Made by a program: the position numbers and the translations under genes. The notes below the pieces were generated by a model. That model saw nothing but the letters and a program-made list of their open reading frames with translations, had not been told where the DNA came from and did no database searches. This document shows positions 30,028 through 38,552 of a DNA stretch of 46,003 nucleotides, in pieces. The stretch spans positions 1 through 46,003 of the forward strand of contig CALMNW010000079.1 of assembly GCA_937872095.1 (NCBI GenBank). Reading direction: 5' to 3'. Source of the DNA: an uncultured Verrucomicrobiota bacterium. GTDB lineage: Bacteria > Verrucomicrobiota > Kiritimatiellia > CAIQIC01 > Lenti-01. Within the stretch, counting starts at the first letter, position 1, and each line of letters starts with the position of its first letter.

Positions 30028-33000
30028 TCAAGGCGATTCGCGTTCAACCTGGATGCGGAAGGATTCGCGAGCGCCGGGGGTGGTGGGCAGAGGCCGTTCG
30101 ATGGTTCCGCCGGTGCCGGGAAGGTTGGTGCATTCGGCGACGGCGGTCCAGACGGCGGAGGTGAAATCGGGGGCTCGGAAAACGGAGTAGCGGCGATTCG
30201 CGACGCTGGGCCAGGCGAGCCGAAGCGCATCGGTTTCGACGCGGTAGGAGACAAACGCTAAAAGCGATTCCGGGTCCGTCGAATCGGTGCCGGCGACGTC
30301 TTCGTCGCCGTCGCGCATGCCGTCGCCGTCGGTATCGGCGACGGCGGAGACGTACTCGCAGGCGCCGACGTCCCAAGCGGGGACGAGGTCGGCGTTGCCG
30401 TCGAGCGGCCGGGGATGGCCGTCGAGATCCCAGGGGAGCAGGCCGGGGGCGCCGGCGTCGATGCAAGGCGAAGCGGAGGAAAGGCTGTAGTCGCGGTTGG
30501 CGGCGTCGGCGAAAAGCGGGGCGTTGGTGAAATTGCCGGTGCCGGGCAGGGGAACGGGGGCGCAGCAGAAGCTGAATTCGTCTTCCTCGTCGGAAAATTC
30601 CACGTCGGGATCGGTGCCGGCGGAGGTGTTGTCGTAGACGATGCAGTCGTCGAGTTCGCCGTTGTAGATCCCGCCGCCGGAGGTTTCGGCATGGTTGGCG
30701 ACGACGGTGCAGTGTTCGAGGAAACTGGCGTCCATGGCGCCGCCCAAGGGCGCGGAGTTGCCGGCGAACAGGCAATGATAGGCCTGGCCGGCGTAGGCGA
30801 ACGTGGAGGAAAGCCCGCCGCCGTACTGGTCGGAACGGTTGTCGAGCACGCGGCAGGATTGGGCGGTGCCGCCCAGCAAGGCGCCGCCGGAATCGCTGGC
30901 GGCGTTGGAGGAGAGCGTGGAAAAGCGGAGGACGGATTCCAAACCGCCGCCGCCGCCGCCGGCTTCGTTGCCTTGGACGACGCAACGTTCGGCGGAGGAA
31001 AACGCGAGCCCGCCGCCGTTGTCGGAGGCGTGGTTGCCGGACAGGAGGCAACGGGAAGCTTCGCCGTAGTACAGGCCGCCGCCGTCGGCGAAAGAGCGGT
31101 TGTCGGCGAGCGTGGAGTCGAGCAGGCGGACGCCGTGCGCCCCGCCGCCGGGGCCTTGCGCCGTGCAGTCGCGAACAACGCAATTGGAGACGCTGCCGCC
31201 GTTTTCGGCGAGAATTCCTCCGCCGGAAATCTGGAGCGGGGCGTCGCCCAGCACGGCGGTGTTGCCGTTGGAAACGGTGAAATCGGCCAGCGTCGCGCCG
31301 TTGGCCAGATAGGCGCCGCGGATGGCGGCGGGACCGGCCGGACCGGCCCCGGCGAGACAAGTGGAATCCGGTCCGTGGAATCCGCGGACGGTGACGGGGT
31401 TGGTGGCCACCAATCGATTGGGAATTCCGGCGCCGACGACGGTGGAACCGGAGGAATAGATGCCGTTGGACACCCAGATCAGGCTGCCGGGAACGACGGC
31501 CAGATCGACGGCGGCTTGCATATTGGTGGCGGCATTGGCCCAATCGGCGAAAGGCGGAACGTGGGCGCCGTTCGTCGCCACGTGGAAGATCGGTTGCGCC
31601 ACGACTTCCACGCGGACGGTGGTGCAACAGCTGGCGGTGGAATTGGAAACGGACAACACCACGTCGTACGTGCCCGGGAGGTCGAAGGCGTGGGTCGGGG
31701 TTCCCGACGAGCGATCCGGATCTCCCGCGCCCCAGTTCCAGGAAAGTCCGGCGGGGATTCCGTCGATTTCGGACTGGAAGGCGAGGGGATACCCGACGGC
31801 CGCGACGGCATAAGCGGCCGAGGCGGAGATGGCGAGCGGGCCGACGGCGGAGTCGGTCCGGTATTGGTCGCAGCCGACGTCGATGTCGGCTGCCGGCAGG
31901 GGGTCGCCGTCGAGATCGGCGGTTCCGGCCATCCAGGCGGCCCACGTGCCCCGGCCGCGGCAAGGCGAATCGGCCAGCAGATGGGGATTGCGGATCGAGA
32001 CCAGGCCGGGATCGACCACGAGGTTGCGGGCGCCGAGCGGATCGGGGGCCGTGCACGAATCGAAGAACACCGTTTGGTAGTGGTTGGAAGCGCCGCTGGC
32101 AGCGCGGTTGTGGAAGACGATGGAGTTGCGGACGGTGCCGCCGTAGGTGCCTCCGGCCCGCACGGCGAAATTAACGGCGACCGTGCAGTTGTCGAGAGTG
32201 CCGTAGAGGGCGCCGCCGGCGGTGGAACCGGCGGAGTTGCCGAGCAAGGCGCAATGGCGCGCCGCCGAAGTCCGGAGGCCGCCGCCGAAAAGGGCGGCGG
32301 AGTTGGAAACGACGAAACAGTTGTCGAGATCGGCACGGTAGGCGCCGCCGCCTTGGGCGGCGGCATTGCCGGCGAGCGTGCAGCGCCGCAGCGCGACGCT
32401 CTGATAGGTGGCGCCGGCCGCCCCGCCGCCCGAAGCGCTGGCAACGTTGCTCGCGACGACGCAATCCGTCGCGGAACCGAGATAAAGCCCGCCGCCATAT
32501 TCTGCGGAGTTGCCGACGACGACGCAGCGCGCCAGGTCGGCCTCCCGGGCGCCGCCGCCGTCGCCGGCGCAGGCGTTGTCGCGCAGGAGCACGTCGGTCA
32601 GCGAGCCATAGCGGGCGCCGCCGTCGCGGTTGTTGCGGACTTCTCCTCCGGAGACGACGCAGCTCCAGGTGCCGCGCGCCGCGTTGTTGGAAACGACGCA
32701 ATCGATCAGCTCGGCGTCGGCGGCGGCGCCGTCGCCGGCGTTGTCGACGAGCCGGCAATCGACGAGCGTGCCGCCATAGGCACCGCCGCCGCGATAGGAC
32801 GCCGAGCAGGACGAGATGACGCAATTGCTGACGAGGCTCCCGGGGAAGGCCCAGACGCCGCCGCCGGCGACGTCGTAGGCGTAGTATTCCAGCGGCTGGA
32901 CCAGCGTGGCGCCGTCGGTCAGGGTGAAACCGGAGAGGGAGGAATTGCTCTCGACGACGGCGCAACGGATGGCGAGAGGGCCGTTGGGTCCGCGGCCCTG

Positions 33001-34608
33001 GAGGATGGCGGCGGCGGGACCGTTCACCGAACGGACATGGACCTGGTTGGTAACGAGAATGCGCGAGGTCAACTCGTCGATGTAGGCGATCGAGCCCGAT
33101 CCGTAGACGCCGTCGGCGACGAGAACGGTGCCGCCGGCCGCGCAGGCGTCGATGGCGGATTGGACGTCCGTGGCGGCGGCGGTCCAATTGGTGAACGGCG
33201 GGACGTGGGTTCCCGCAGGAGAGACGCAATTCGTGAAGCCGGCGACGACGTGGACGTGGACGGTGCTGGCCGTCGTGCCGGCGGCGTCCCAGGCGCGCAA
33301 GACCACGTCGTAGTCCGCGGCGACGTCTTTGCGGCAGGAGATGGCGACTTCGTTGGTAGCGCCGAACGACCCGCCGTCCACCTGCCAGACGATGGCGGTG
33401 GCCGAACCGCGGACGTCGGAGAGGAAAACCCGTTCGGTGCCGGCGACGACCGGGGTGCTTGGGCAGACGATGGCGGCGACGAGCGGTTCGGCCGCGAGAG
33501 CGGGGTGGACTTGGTCGCAGCCGAGGTCGAGCCGGTCGCCGTCGAGGCGGGGTTCGCCGTCGAAGTCCGTCGCGGCGACGAATCCCGGCAGATTGGTGCC
33601 GGCGCCGATGCAGGGGGAATCCGGCAGGAGATGCGGGTTGCGGATGCCGACCAGGCGCGGCGGCGCGACGAGGCCGGCGTCGGAACTGCACAGGCCGGCG
33701 AACGTGGGCGTTTCGACGTCCGCAGGCGTGCCCATGCGGGCTTGGTTGTGGAATACGATGCCGTTGTAGATTCCGCTGTCGAGATAGCCGGATACGCCGC
33801 CGACGTAGTCGGCTTCGTTGAACGCGACGGTGCAGGAGTAAAGGAGGGAGTCGGCGACGCCGCCTCCGGAGCGGGCGCGGTTGTGGTGCAGGAAGCTGTC
33901 GTACAGGCGGGAAGCGTCGGCGCCGCCGCCTTCGGTGCGGGCGACGTTGTCGCTCAGCTCGCATTGGCGCAGGATCGCGCCGTAGGCGCCGCCGGCTCGC
34001 ATGGCGCGGTTGCCGACGACTCGGCAACCGACGAGTTCGGCCGCCGCCGCGCCGCCGCCGCTGAGCAGGGCGACGTTGTTGCTGAGCACGCAGTTCGCGG
34101 CGCAGCCGCCGTAGATTCCGCCGCCGTCGGCGGTGGCGGAGCAACCCGTCACGACGCAATTGGTCAACACCCCGTTGGTTTGGATCCACGCGCCGCCGCC
34201 GCACTGGTCGGCCACCAGATCGCCGGTGGTCCGGGTCTGCCCGTCGGCCAGTGTGAAACCCGCCAGCACGGCGTTGCTGGCGATCCAGGCGCAGCGGACG
34301 CCCAGCCCTCCCGCGATGGTCGTGACGGCCGGCCCGTTCACGCTCCGCACGGCGATGGCCTTGTCGATCTCGACGCGGTTGGCGCCGAGGACGATGGATG
34401 CATAGGTGCCGTTGGTGACCAGCACGAGGTCGCCGTCGGCGCAGGCGTCCACGGCATCCTGGATCTTGCGGGCGGCTTTGTTCCAGCTGTCGTACGGCGC
34501 GAGCGGCGTGGCGTTGGCCGCATCGACGTACCGCGTGGCGCCGCGGGCAGCGGGTCCGGACAGCAGGAGCAACAGCGCACTTCCCAGGTGGAGCCCCAAA
34601 CGTTTCAT
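30028..34608 (-). CDS. Large secreted beta-helix/choice-of-anchor protein with PKD-like and Ca-binding-like segments
   Basis: A protein of 1,526 aa from ATG 34608 (signal peptide, AARG^A cleavage near residue 23). A GTG 15 bp upstream is an alternative. The protein has three similar modules, each opening with a 'column' motif such as PPFTNWTAAATDVQSAIDACAAG (about 50, 485, 1040), followed by many short parallel beta-helix rungs (GGGxYGGxxxNCxVxxNxA) in which Cys-Val/Asn repeat. Each module ends with an SPCxDAGxxxxxxxxDLDGxPRxxxxxxDxGAxE 'choice-of-anchor' block. PKD-like segments sit between modules (AYDVVLRAWDAAG, GTYDVVLSVSNST). Near the C-terminus is a DTDGDGMRDGDED calcium-binding-like motif and a small beta domain ending RRYSVFRAP. 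No anchor is obvious. Probably extracellular, perhaps binding or degrading glycans; no catalytic site is seen. Confidence 0.85.
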   Translation of the reverse strand: MKRLGLHLGSALLLLLSGPAARGATRYVDAANATPLAPYDSWNKAARKIQDAVDACADGDLVLVTNGTYASIVLGANRVEIDKAIAVRSVNGPAVTTIAGGLGVRCAWIASNAVLAGFTLADGQTRTTGDLVADQCGGGAWIQTNGVLTNCVVTGCSATADGGGIYGGCAANCVLSNNVALLSGGGAAAAELVGCRVVGNRAMRAGGAYGAILRQCELSDNVARTEGGGADASRLYDSFLHHNRARSGGGVADSLLYSCTVAFNEADYVGGVSGYLDSGIYNGIVFHNQARMGTPADVETPTFAGLCSSDAGLVAPPRLVGIRNPHLLPDSPCIGAGTNLPGFVAATDFDGEPRLDGDRLDLGCDQVHPALAAEPLVAAIVCPSTPVVAGTERVFLSDVRGSATAIVWQVDGGSFGATNEVAISCRKDVAADYDVVLRAWDAAGTTASTVHVHVVAGFTNCVSPAGTHVPPFTNWTAAATDVQSAIDACAAGGTVLVADGVYGSGSIAYIDELTSRILVTNQVHVRSVNGPAAAILQGRGPNGPLAIRCAVVESNSSLSGFTLTDGATLVQPLEYYAYDVAGGGVWAFPGSLVSNCVISSCSASYRGGGAYGGTLVDCRLVDNAGDGAAADAELIDCVVSNNAARGTWSCVVSGGEVRNNRDGGARYGSLTDVLLRDNACAGDGGGAREADLARCVVVGNSAEYGGGLYLGSATDCVVASNVASASGGGAAGATYQSVALRRCTLAGNAAAQGGGAYRADLDNCFVVSNSAALFGGGLRTSAARHCALLGNSAGSTAGGALYGTLDNCTVAVNFAVRAGGTYGGTVRNSIVFHNRAASGASNHYQTVFFDSCTAPDPLGARNLVVDPGLVSIRNPHLLADSPCRGRGTWAAWMAGTADLDGDPLPAADIDVGCDQYRTDSAVGPLAISASAAYAVAAVGYPLAFQSEIDGIPAGLSWNWGAGDPDRSSGTPTHAFDLPGTYDVVLSVSNSTASCCTTVRVEVVAQPIFHVATNGAHVPPFADWANAATNMQAAVDLAVVPGSLIWVSNGIYSSGSTVVGAGIPNRLVATNPVTVRGFHGPDSTCLAGAGPAGPAAIRGAYLANGATLADFTVSNGNTAVLGDAPLQISGGGILAENGGSVSNCVVRDCTAQGPGGGAHGVRLLDSTLADNRSFADGGGLYYGEASRCLLSGNHASDNGGGLAFSSAERCVVQGNEAGGGGGGLESVLRFSTLSSNAASDSGGALLGGTAQSCRVLDNRSDQYGGGLSSTFAYAGQAYHCLFAGNSAPLGGAMDASFLEHCTVVANHAETSGGGIYNGELDDCIVYDNTSAGTDPDVEFSDEEDEFSFCCAPVPLPGTGNFTNAPLFADAANRDYSLSSASPCIDAGAPGLLPWDLDGHPRPLDGNADLVPAWDVGACEYVSAVADTDGDGMRDGDEDVAGTDSTDPESLLAFVSYRVETDALRLAWPSVANRRYSVFRAPDFTSAVWTAVAECTNLPGTGGTIERPLPTTPGARESFRIQVERESP

Positions 34609-34681
34609 GCGCGAATTTTCCACGGAACGGAAACCTGCCGCAAGGACGAATGCGGCGAATCGACGTTTTTGCCGGGGGCGA

Positions 34682-35161
34682 TCAGCCGCCGGCGCGGAGC
34701 GTCTTGCGGGCGGCGGCGAGGGCGTTGCGGATGCCTTCGTAGCCGGTGCAGCGGCAGAGGTTGCTCTGCATCCATTCGCGGTCGACCATGTCGTCGTGTT
34801 CGGGATGGGCTTCCACGAGGGCGGCGGCGTTGAGGATCATGCCGGGGGTGCAGAAGCCGCACTGGAAGCCGTTTTCTTCGGCGAACGCCCGCTGGACGGG
34901 ATGGTCGCGCAGGCCTTCGATGGTGGTGATCGCGACATCTTCGCATTCGACGGCCAGGATCATGCAGGACTTCACGGGCTTGCCGTCGAGGAGGACGGTG
35001 CAGGCCCCGCAGTCGCCGTTCTCGCAGCCGCATTTGGCGCCGGTCAGCCCCAGCTTTTCGCGCAGGACGCGCAGCAAGGTGTCGCCGGGGCGCACGGCGA
35101 CGCGGCGTTCCTCGCCGTTGACGCGCAGGATGATTTCCGCGATGCCGGACCGTTCTTTCAT
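34682..35161 (-). CDS. Molybdenum hydroxylase (xanthine dehydrogenase family) [2Fe-2S] subunit
   Basis: A protein of 159 aa from ATG 35161, overlapping the FAD-subunit stop (ATGA). The N-terminal plant-type ferredoxin motif is CGCENGDCGACTVLLDGKPVKSC, and the C-terminal second cluster motif is CGFCTPGMILN...NLCRCTGYEGI. The size is usual for XdhC/CoxS-type subunits. It passes electrons from the molybdenum site to the FAD. The order Mo - FAD - FeS equals that of E. coli xdhABC. The substrate (purine, nicotinate or another heterocycle or aldehyde) cannot be told. Confidence 0.95.
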   Translation of the reverse strand: MKERSGIAEIILRVNGEERRVAVRPGDTLLRVLREKLGLTGAKCGCENGDCGACTVLLDGKPVKSCMILAVECEDVAITTIEGLRDHPVQRAFAEENGFQCGFCTPGMILNAAALVEAHPEHDDMVDREWMQSNLCRCTGYEGIRNALAAARKTLRAGG

Positions 35162-35982
35162 GCCAGTTCCTCCAGCCCGGCGCGGATCATGTTCTTCAGC
35201 AGGGCGACGCGATATTCCAGCGAGGCGCGCGCGTCGGCGCGCAACGGGCCGAGCGCCTCCAGCACGGTCGGGATGGCGTCGGCGCCGTCCTTGGAAAGCG
35301 CGGCGTCGACGGCGTCGGCGCGGAACGGATACGGGTGGACGCCGGAAACGGCGAACCGAATGCCGGCGCCGTCGTGGACCAGCGCGACGGCGGCGAGCGG
35401 ATAGTCGACTTCGCCGGTGCGCGTGCGGCGGTGGTGGCTCCAAATCCATTCGGCCGCGTCGAGGGGCACGCAGAACGACAGCACGAGTTCGCCGGGGGCC
35501 AGGACGAGGCGCTTGTCGAAGATCGCGCGCAGGGGGCGTTCCTGGCGCACCGGCGGGGCGTCGCCCGGGCCGGGAGCGATCGTCAGGACGGTCGCGTCGG
35601 CCAGCAGCAGCGGCAGCGCGGCCTCGCGGTAGGGCAGCAGGCCGGCGAGATTGCCGCCGAGGGTGAGGCGGTTGCGGACGGTGCGGTCGGCGATGCCGCG
35701 CAGTACCGCGGTGAGCAGCGGGAAGGCGTCGCCCGCCGCGACGTCGGAGAGCGCCAGCGCGGCGCCGAGGCGGAAGCAGTCGCCGCGGATCTCGTGGACG
35801 TGGGCTTCCGGGATGCGCTTGACGTCGATGACGGTGCGCAGGTCGTAGGCGGCGGTGCGGCGCGCGGCGGTGGCGATTTCGGTGCCGCCGGCGAGATAGC
35901 GCGCGCCGTCGAGGCGGCGCCAGGCGTCCACGGCCTCTTCGGCGGTGTCGGGCAGGAGATAGCGGATGTCGGCGGCGATCAT
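35158..35982 (-). CDS. Molybdenum hydroxylase FAD-binding subunit
   Basis: A protein of 274 aa from ATG 35982, overlapping the molybdenum-subunit stop (ATGA). FAD-binding motifs are YLAGGTEIATAARRT and TVRNRLTLGGNLAGLLPYREAALPLLLADATV, followed by the CO_deh_flav C-terminal domain. This is the typical length of XdhB/CoxM-type subunits. It transfers electrons from the [2Fe-2S] clusters to NAD or another acceptor. Confidence 0.94.
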   Translation of the reverse strand: MIAADIRYLLPDTAEEAVDAWRRLDGARYLAGGTEIATAARRTAAYDLRTVIDVKRIPEAHVHEIRGDCFRLGAALALSDVAAGDAFPLLTAVLRGIADRTVRNRLTLGGNLAGLLPYREAALPLLLADATVLTIAPGPGDAPPVRQERPLRAIFDKRLVLAPGELVLSFCVPLDAAEWIWSHHRRTRTGEVDYPLAAVALVHDGAGIRFAVSGVHPYPFRADAVDAALSKDGADAIPTVLEALGPLRADARASLEYRVALLKNMIRAGLEELA

Positions 35983-38315
35983 CGCGCGGCCTCCCGCGAT
36001 TTTTTCCAGATGGTTTCGGGGGTCATGGGCAGCTCCGTCATTTGCGCGCCGACGGCGAGGGACACGGCTTGGGCGAGGCACCCGGGCATGCCGACGATGC
36101 CTTGCTCGCCCAGGCCGCGCAGGCCATAGGGGCCGTCCTGCTGCGGCGTTTCCACGAAATCGACGAAATATTCCGGGTCTTCGCCGTAGCGCAGGATCTT
36201 GTAGTCGCGCAGGGAGCCGTTTTGCACGACCTGGCGGGCATCGAAGACGAAGCCTTCGCTGAGCGAATAGCCGATGCCCATGGCCATGGCGCCGACGACT
36301 TGCCCGCGGGCGAGGGCGGGATGCACGACCTTGCCGACATCCATGCAGCAGGCCGCCTTCAGCACGCGGATTCCGCCGTCGGCCGGATCGATCTCCACCT
36401 CGACGCCCTCGGCCCCCAGCGTCCATTCCAGCCACGGCTTGCCGGCGCCGGTGGCGGGATCGAGGCCGGTCAGATCGGGGGTGATGTATCCGCCGCGGCC
36501 GATGACAGGCCCGCCGATGGCGTTGCCGTTGGGATAGACGTAGCCGAGGACGACTTTCTCCAGCGGCAGGAAACGGGCCGGTTCGGCGCGCACGAACACG
36601 CGGCCGCCGGCGACGTCGAGATCTTCGACGGCGCAATTCAAAGCAACGGCGGCCGTGCGCCGGATCTGCGCGACGGCGTCGGCGACGGCGTCGAGCGCGG
36701 CGCGGCCGGCCATGAAGAGCGAGCGGCTGGCGGCGGTGGCCCAGTCGTGCGGCGAGCGGTCGGTATCCACCGCGCGCGTGACGTGGACGCGCTCCAGATC
36801 GGTCTGCAGCGCTTCGGCCACCAGCATGCGCAGGCCTTCGTGTGCGCCCTGGCCGATTTCGATGACGCCGGTGGCGAGCGTGGCGCTGCCGTCGTCGGCG
36901 AAATACAGCACCGCGCCGGCGTCGGTGAAGGTCGGGATCGCCGGCGCCTTCCAGAAGCAGGAAATGCCTTTGGCCCGGATCTTGCCGTCGGGCATCGTCC
37001 GGCGATGCGGCTTGGCATCCCAAGCGAGACGTGCGCGCACCTTCGCGAGGCAGGCCGGCAGGTCGCCGGTGTTTTCGTCCATCGGCGCGCCGGTGGGCGT
37101 GAGATCGCCTTGGCGGATGAGGTTTTTCCGGCGCAGGTCGGCGGGATCCATCTGCAGGCGTTCGGCGAGCAGATCCATCGCGCGCTCGGTGGCATAGGAC
37201 AATTCGATGTGGCCGAAGCCGCGGAACGCGGTGGCGAAAGGGTGGTTCGTGTAGACGCAGAGGGAATCGGTCTTCACGTTCGGGACGTTGTACGGCCCGG
37301 TGCAGGAGATCGCCGCCGCGCGCGAAACGTTGACCGCGTAATCCGCATAGCCGCCGGAGTCGAAAAGGAATTCGATCTCGGCCGCGAGCAAGGTACCGTC
37401 GGCGCGCGCGGCGAGTTTTACGCGCGCCTGCAGGCCGGGCCGGCCGGGACTGGAGAGCAGATCTGCCTCGCGGGTGTTGGCGAGACGCAGCGGGCGGCCG
37501 GGGAAGCGCATGGCCAGCAAGGCGGCGAGGGGTTCGAGCATGATGCCCGCCTTGCCGCCGAAGCCCCCGCCGATGGGCCCGGCGCGCACGACGATCCGCC
37601 GTTCGGGCAGGCCCAGCGCGCGGGCGAGGAGATTGCGCACCTCGAACGGCGATTGCGTGGAGCTGTCGATTTCGAGGCGGCCGTCGGCGCCGTATTCCGC
37701 GATGGCCACGCGCGGCTCCATGGCCACGTGGTCGCCCGGCGGGAACGAAAACTCGCCGGCCACGACGACGTCGGCTTCGGCGAAAGCCCGGTCAGGATCG
37801 CCTTTGCGGATCTTTGTGCGGTTGGCGACGTTGGTGCCGGGCTCGGGGAGGACGTCGGGAATGCGGGCGTAGCGGGCCATCTCGGGATGCAGGACGGGCG
37901 CGCCGGGCGCGAGCGCCGCGCGCGGACTGCCGAGGGCGGGCAGCGGGGCGTATTCGACTTTCACGAGCCGCAGGGCGTTCAGCGCGGCGGCTTCGTCGTC
38001 CGCGACGGCGACGACGACGGGCTCGCCGTGGTAGCGCACCCGGCCGCGCGCCAACGGTGGCTTGTCGCCCATGTACAGCCCGATCAGGATTTCCGGCCAG
38101 TCGGCGCCGGTGAAGACCCCGCGCACGCCGGGGGCGGTTGCGGCGGCGGCAATTTCGATCTTCCGGATTTCCGCGTGGGCGAGGGGGCTGAACAGAACCG
38201 CGGCGTGCAGCGTGCCCGGGCGGACGAGATCGTCGGTGAAGCGGAGCGCGCCGCGGACCTTGGCCGGCGCATCCGTGCGGACCGGCGAAGTTCCCAGATG
38301 GGAGGCAAGCTTCAT
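35979..38315 (-). CDS. Molybdenum hydroxylase molybdopterin-binding subunit
   Basis: A protein of 778 aa from ATG 38315; Met-plus-12 upstream is possible but has no ribosome site. It has an Ald_Xan_dh_C domain (1-120) and two molybdopterin-binding halves: RRIVVRAGPIGGGFGGKAG, FRGFGHIELSYATERAMDLLAERL and the active-site Glu in GLGEQGIVGMP. This is the XdhA/CoxL family. It is the first gene of the three-gene operon, all coupled by ATGA overlaps. No maturation gene (XdhC-like chaperone) is adjacent. The leader faces the divergent fibre operon. Confidence 0.94.
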   Translation of the reverse strand: MKLASHLGTSPVRTDAPAKVRGALRFTDDLVRPGTLHAAVLFSPLAHAEIRKIEIAAAATAPGVRGVFTGADWPEILIGLYMGDKPPLARGRVRYHGEPVVVAVADDEAAALNALRLVKVEYAPLPALGSPRAALAPGAPVLHPEMARYARIPDVLPEPGTNVANRTKIRKGDPDRAFAEADVVVAGEFSFPPGDHVAMEPRVAIAEYGADGRLEIDSSTQSPFEVRNLLARALGLPERRIVVRAGPIGGGFGGKAGIMLEPLAALLAMRFPGRPLRLANTREADLLSSPGRPGLQARVKLAARADGTLLAAEIEFLFDSGGYADYAVNVSRAAAISCTGPYNVPNVKTDSLCVYTNHPFATAFRGFGHIELSYATERAMDLLAERLQMDPADLRRKNLIRQGDLTPTGAPMDENTGDLPACLAKVRARLAWDAKPHRRTMPDGKIRAKGISCFWKAPAIPTFTDAGAVLYFADDGSATLATGVIEIGQGAHEGLRMLVAEALQTDLERVHVTRAVDTDRSPHDWATAASRSLFMAGRAALDAVADAVAQIRRTAAVALNCAVEDLDVAGGRVFVRAEPARFLPLEKVVLGYVYPNGNAIGGPVIGRGGYITPDLTGLDPATGAGKPWLEWTLGAEGVEVEIDPADGGIRVLKAACCMDVGKVVHPALARGQVVGAMAMGIGYSLSEGFVFDARQVVQNGSLRDYKILRYGEDPEYFVDFVETPQQDGPYGLRGLGEQGIVGMPGCLAQAVSLAVGAQMTELPMTPETIWKKSREAAR

Positions 38316-38552
38316 GGGCGGCAATCTAAACTGACATAGGAGAGATTGCAAAAATCCGTCGTCAAAAAGACGCCGGTTCGCCGTGCGAATTTCCTGCGGA
38401 GGGGCGAATTAGGAGATCAGGCGTCCGAATGGACAAACCAAGGGACAGGGAGAAACCCTCTCTATTGTCGCGCATGACACTTGACAATCTAAATCATTCT
38501 TTAACAAAGTTCCTGACGTTCGTATGCATGCGGCACGGTAGGAGGATCGGTC
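38316..38552. promoter_or_regulatory. Divergent promoter region between the molybdenum hydroxylase and fibre operons
   Basis: A 237-bp spacer. A TTGACA at 38481-38486 with TAACAA 15 bp later is a possible but short-spaced promoter for the fibre gene, and an AGGAGG ribosome site is at 38540-38545. I see no clear promoter for the minus strand. Confidence 0.35.

Noticed and set aside
30415-34833. Long open frame of 1,472 codons on the plus strand
   Set aside because: It is antisense to the beta-helix protein. Its composition (G, V, A, D) reflects the repeats on the other strand.
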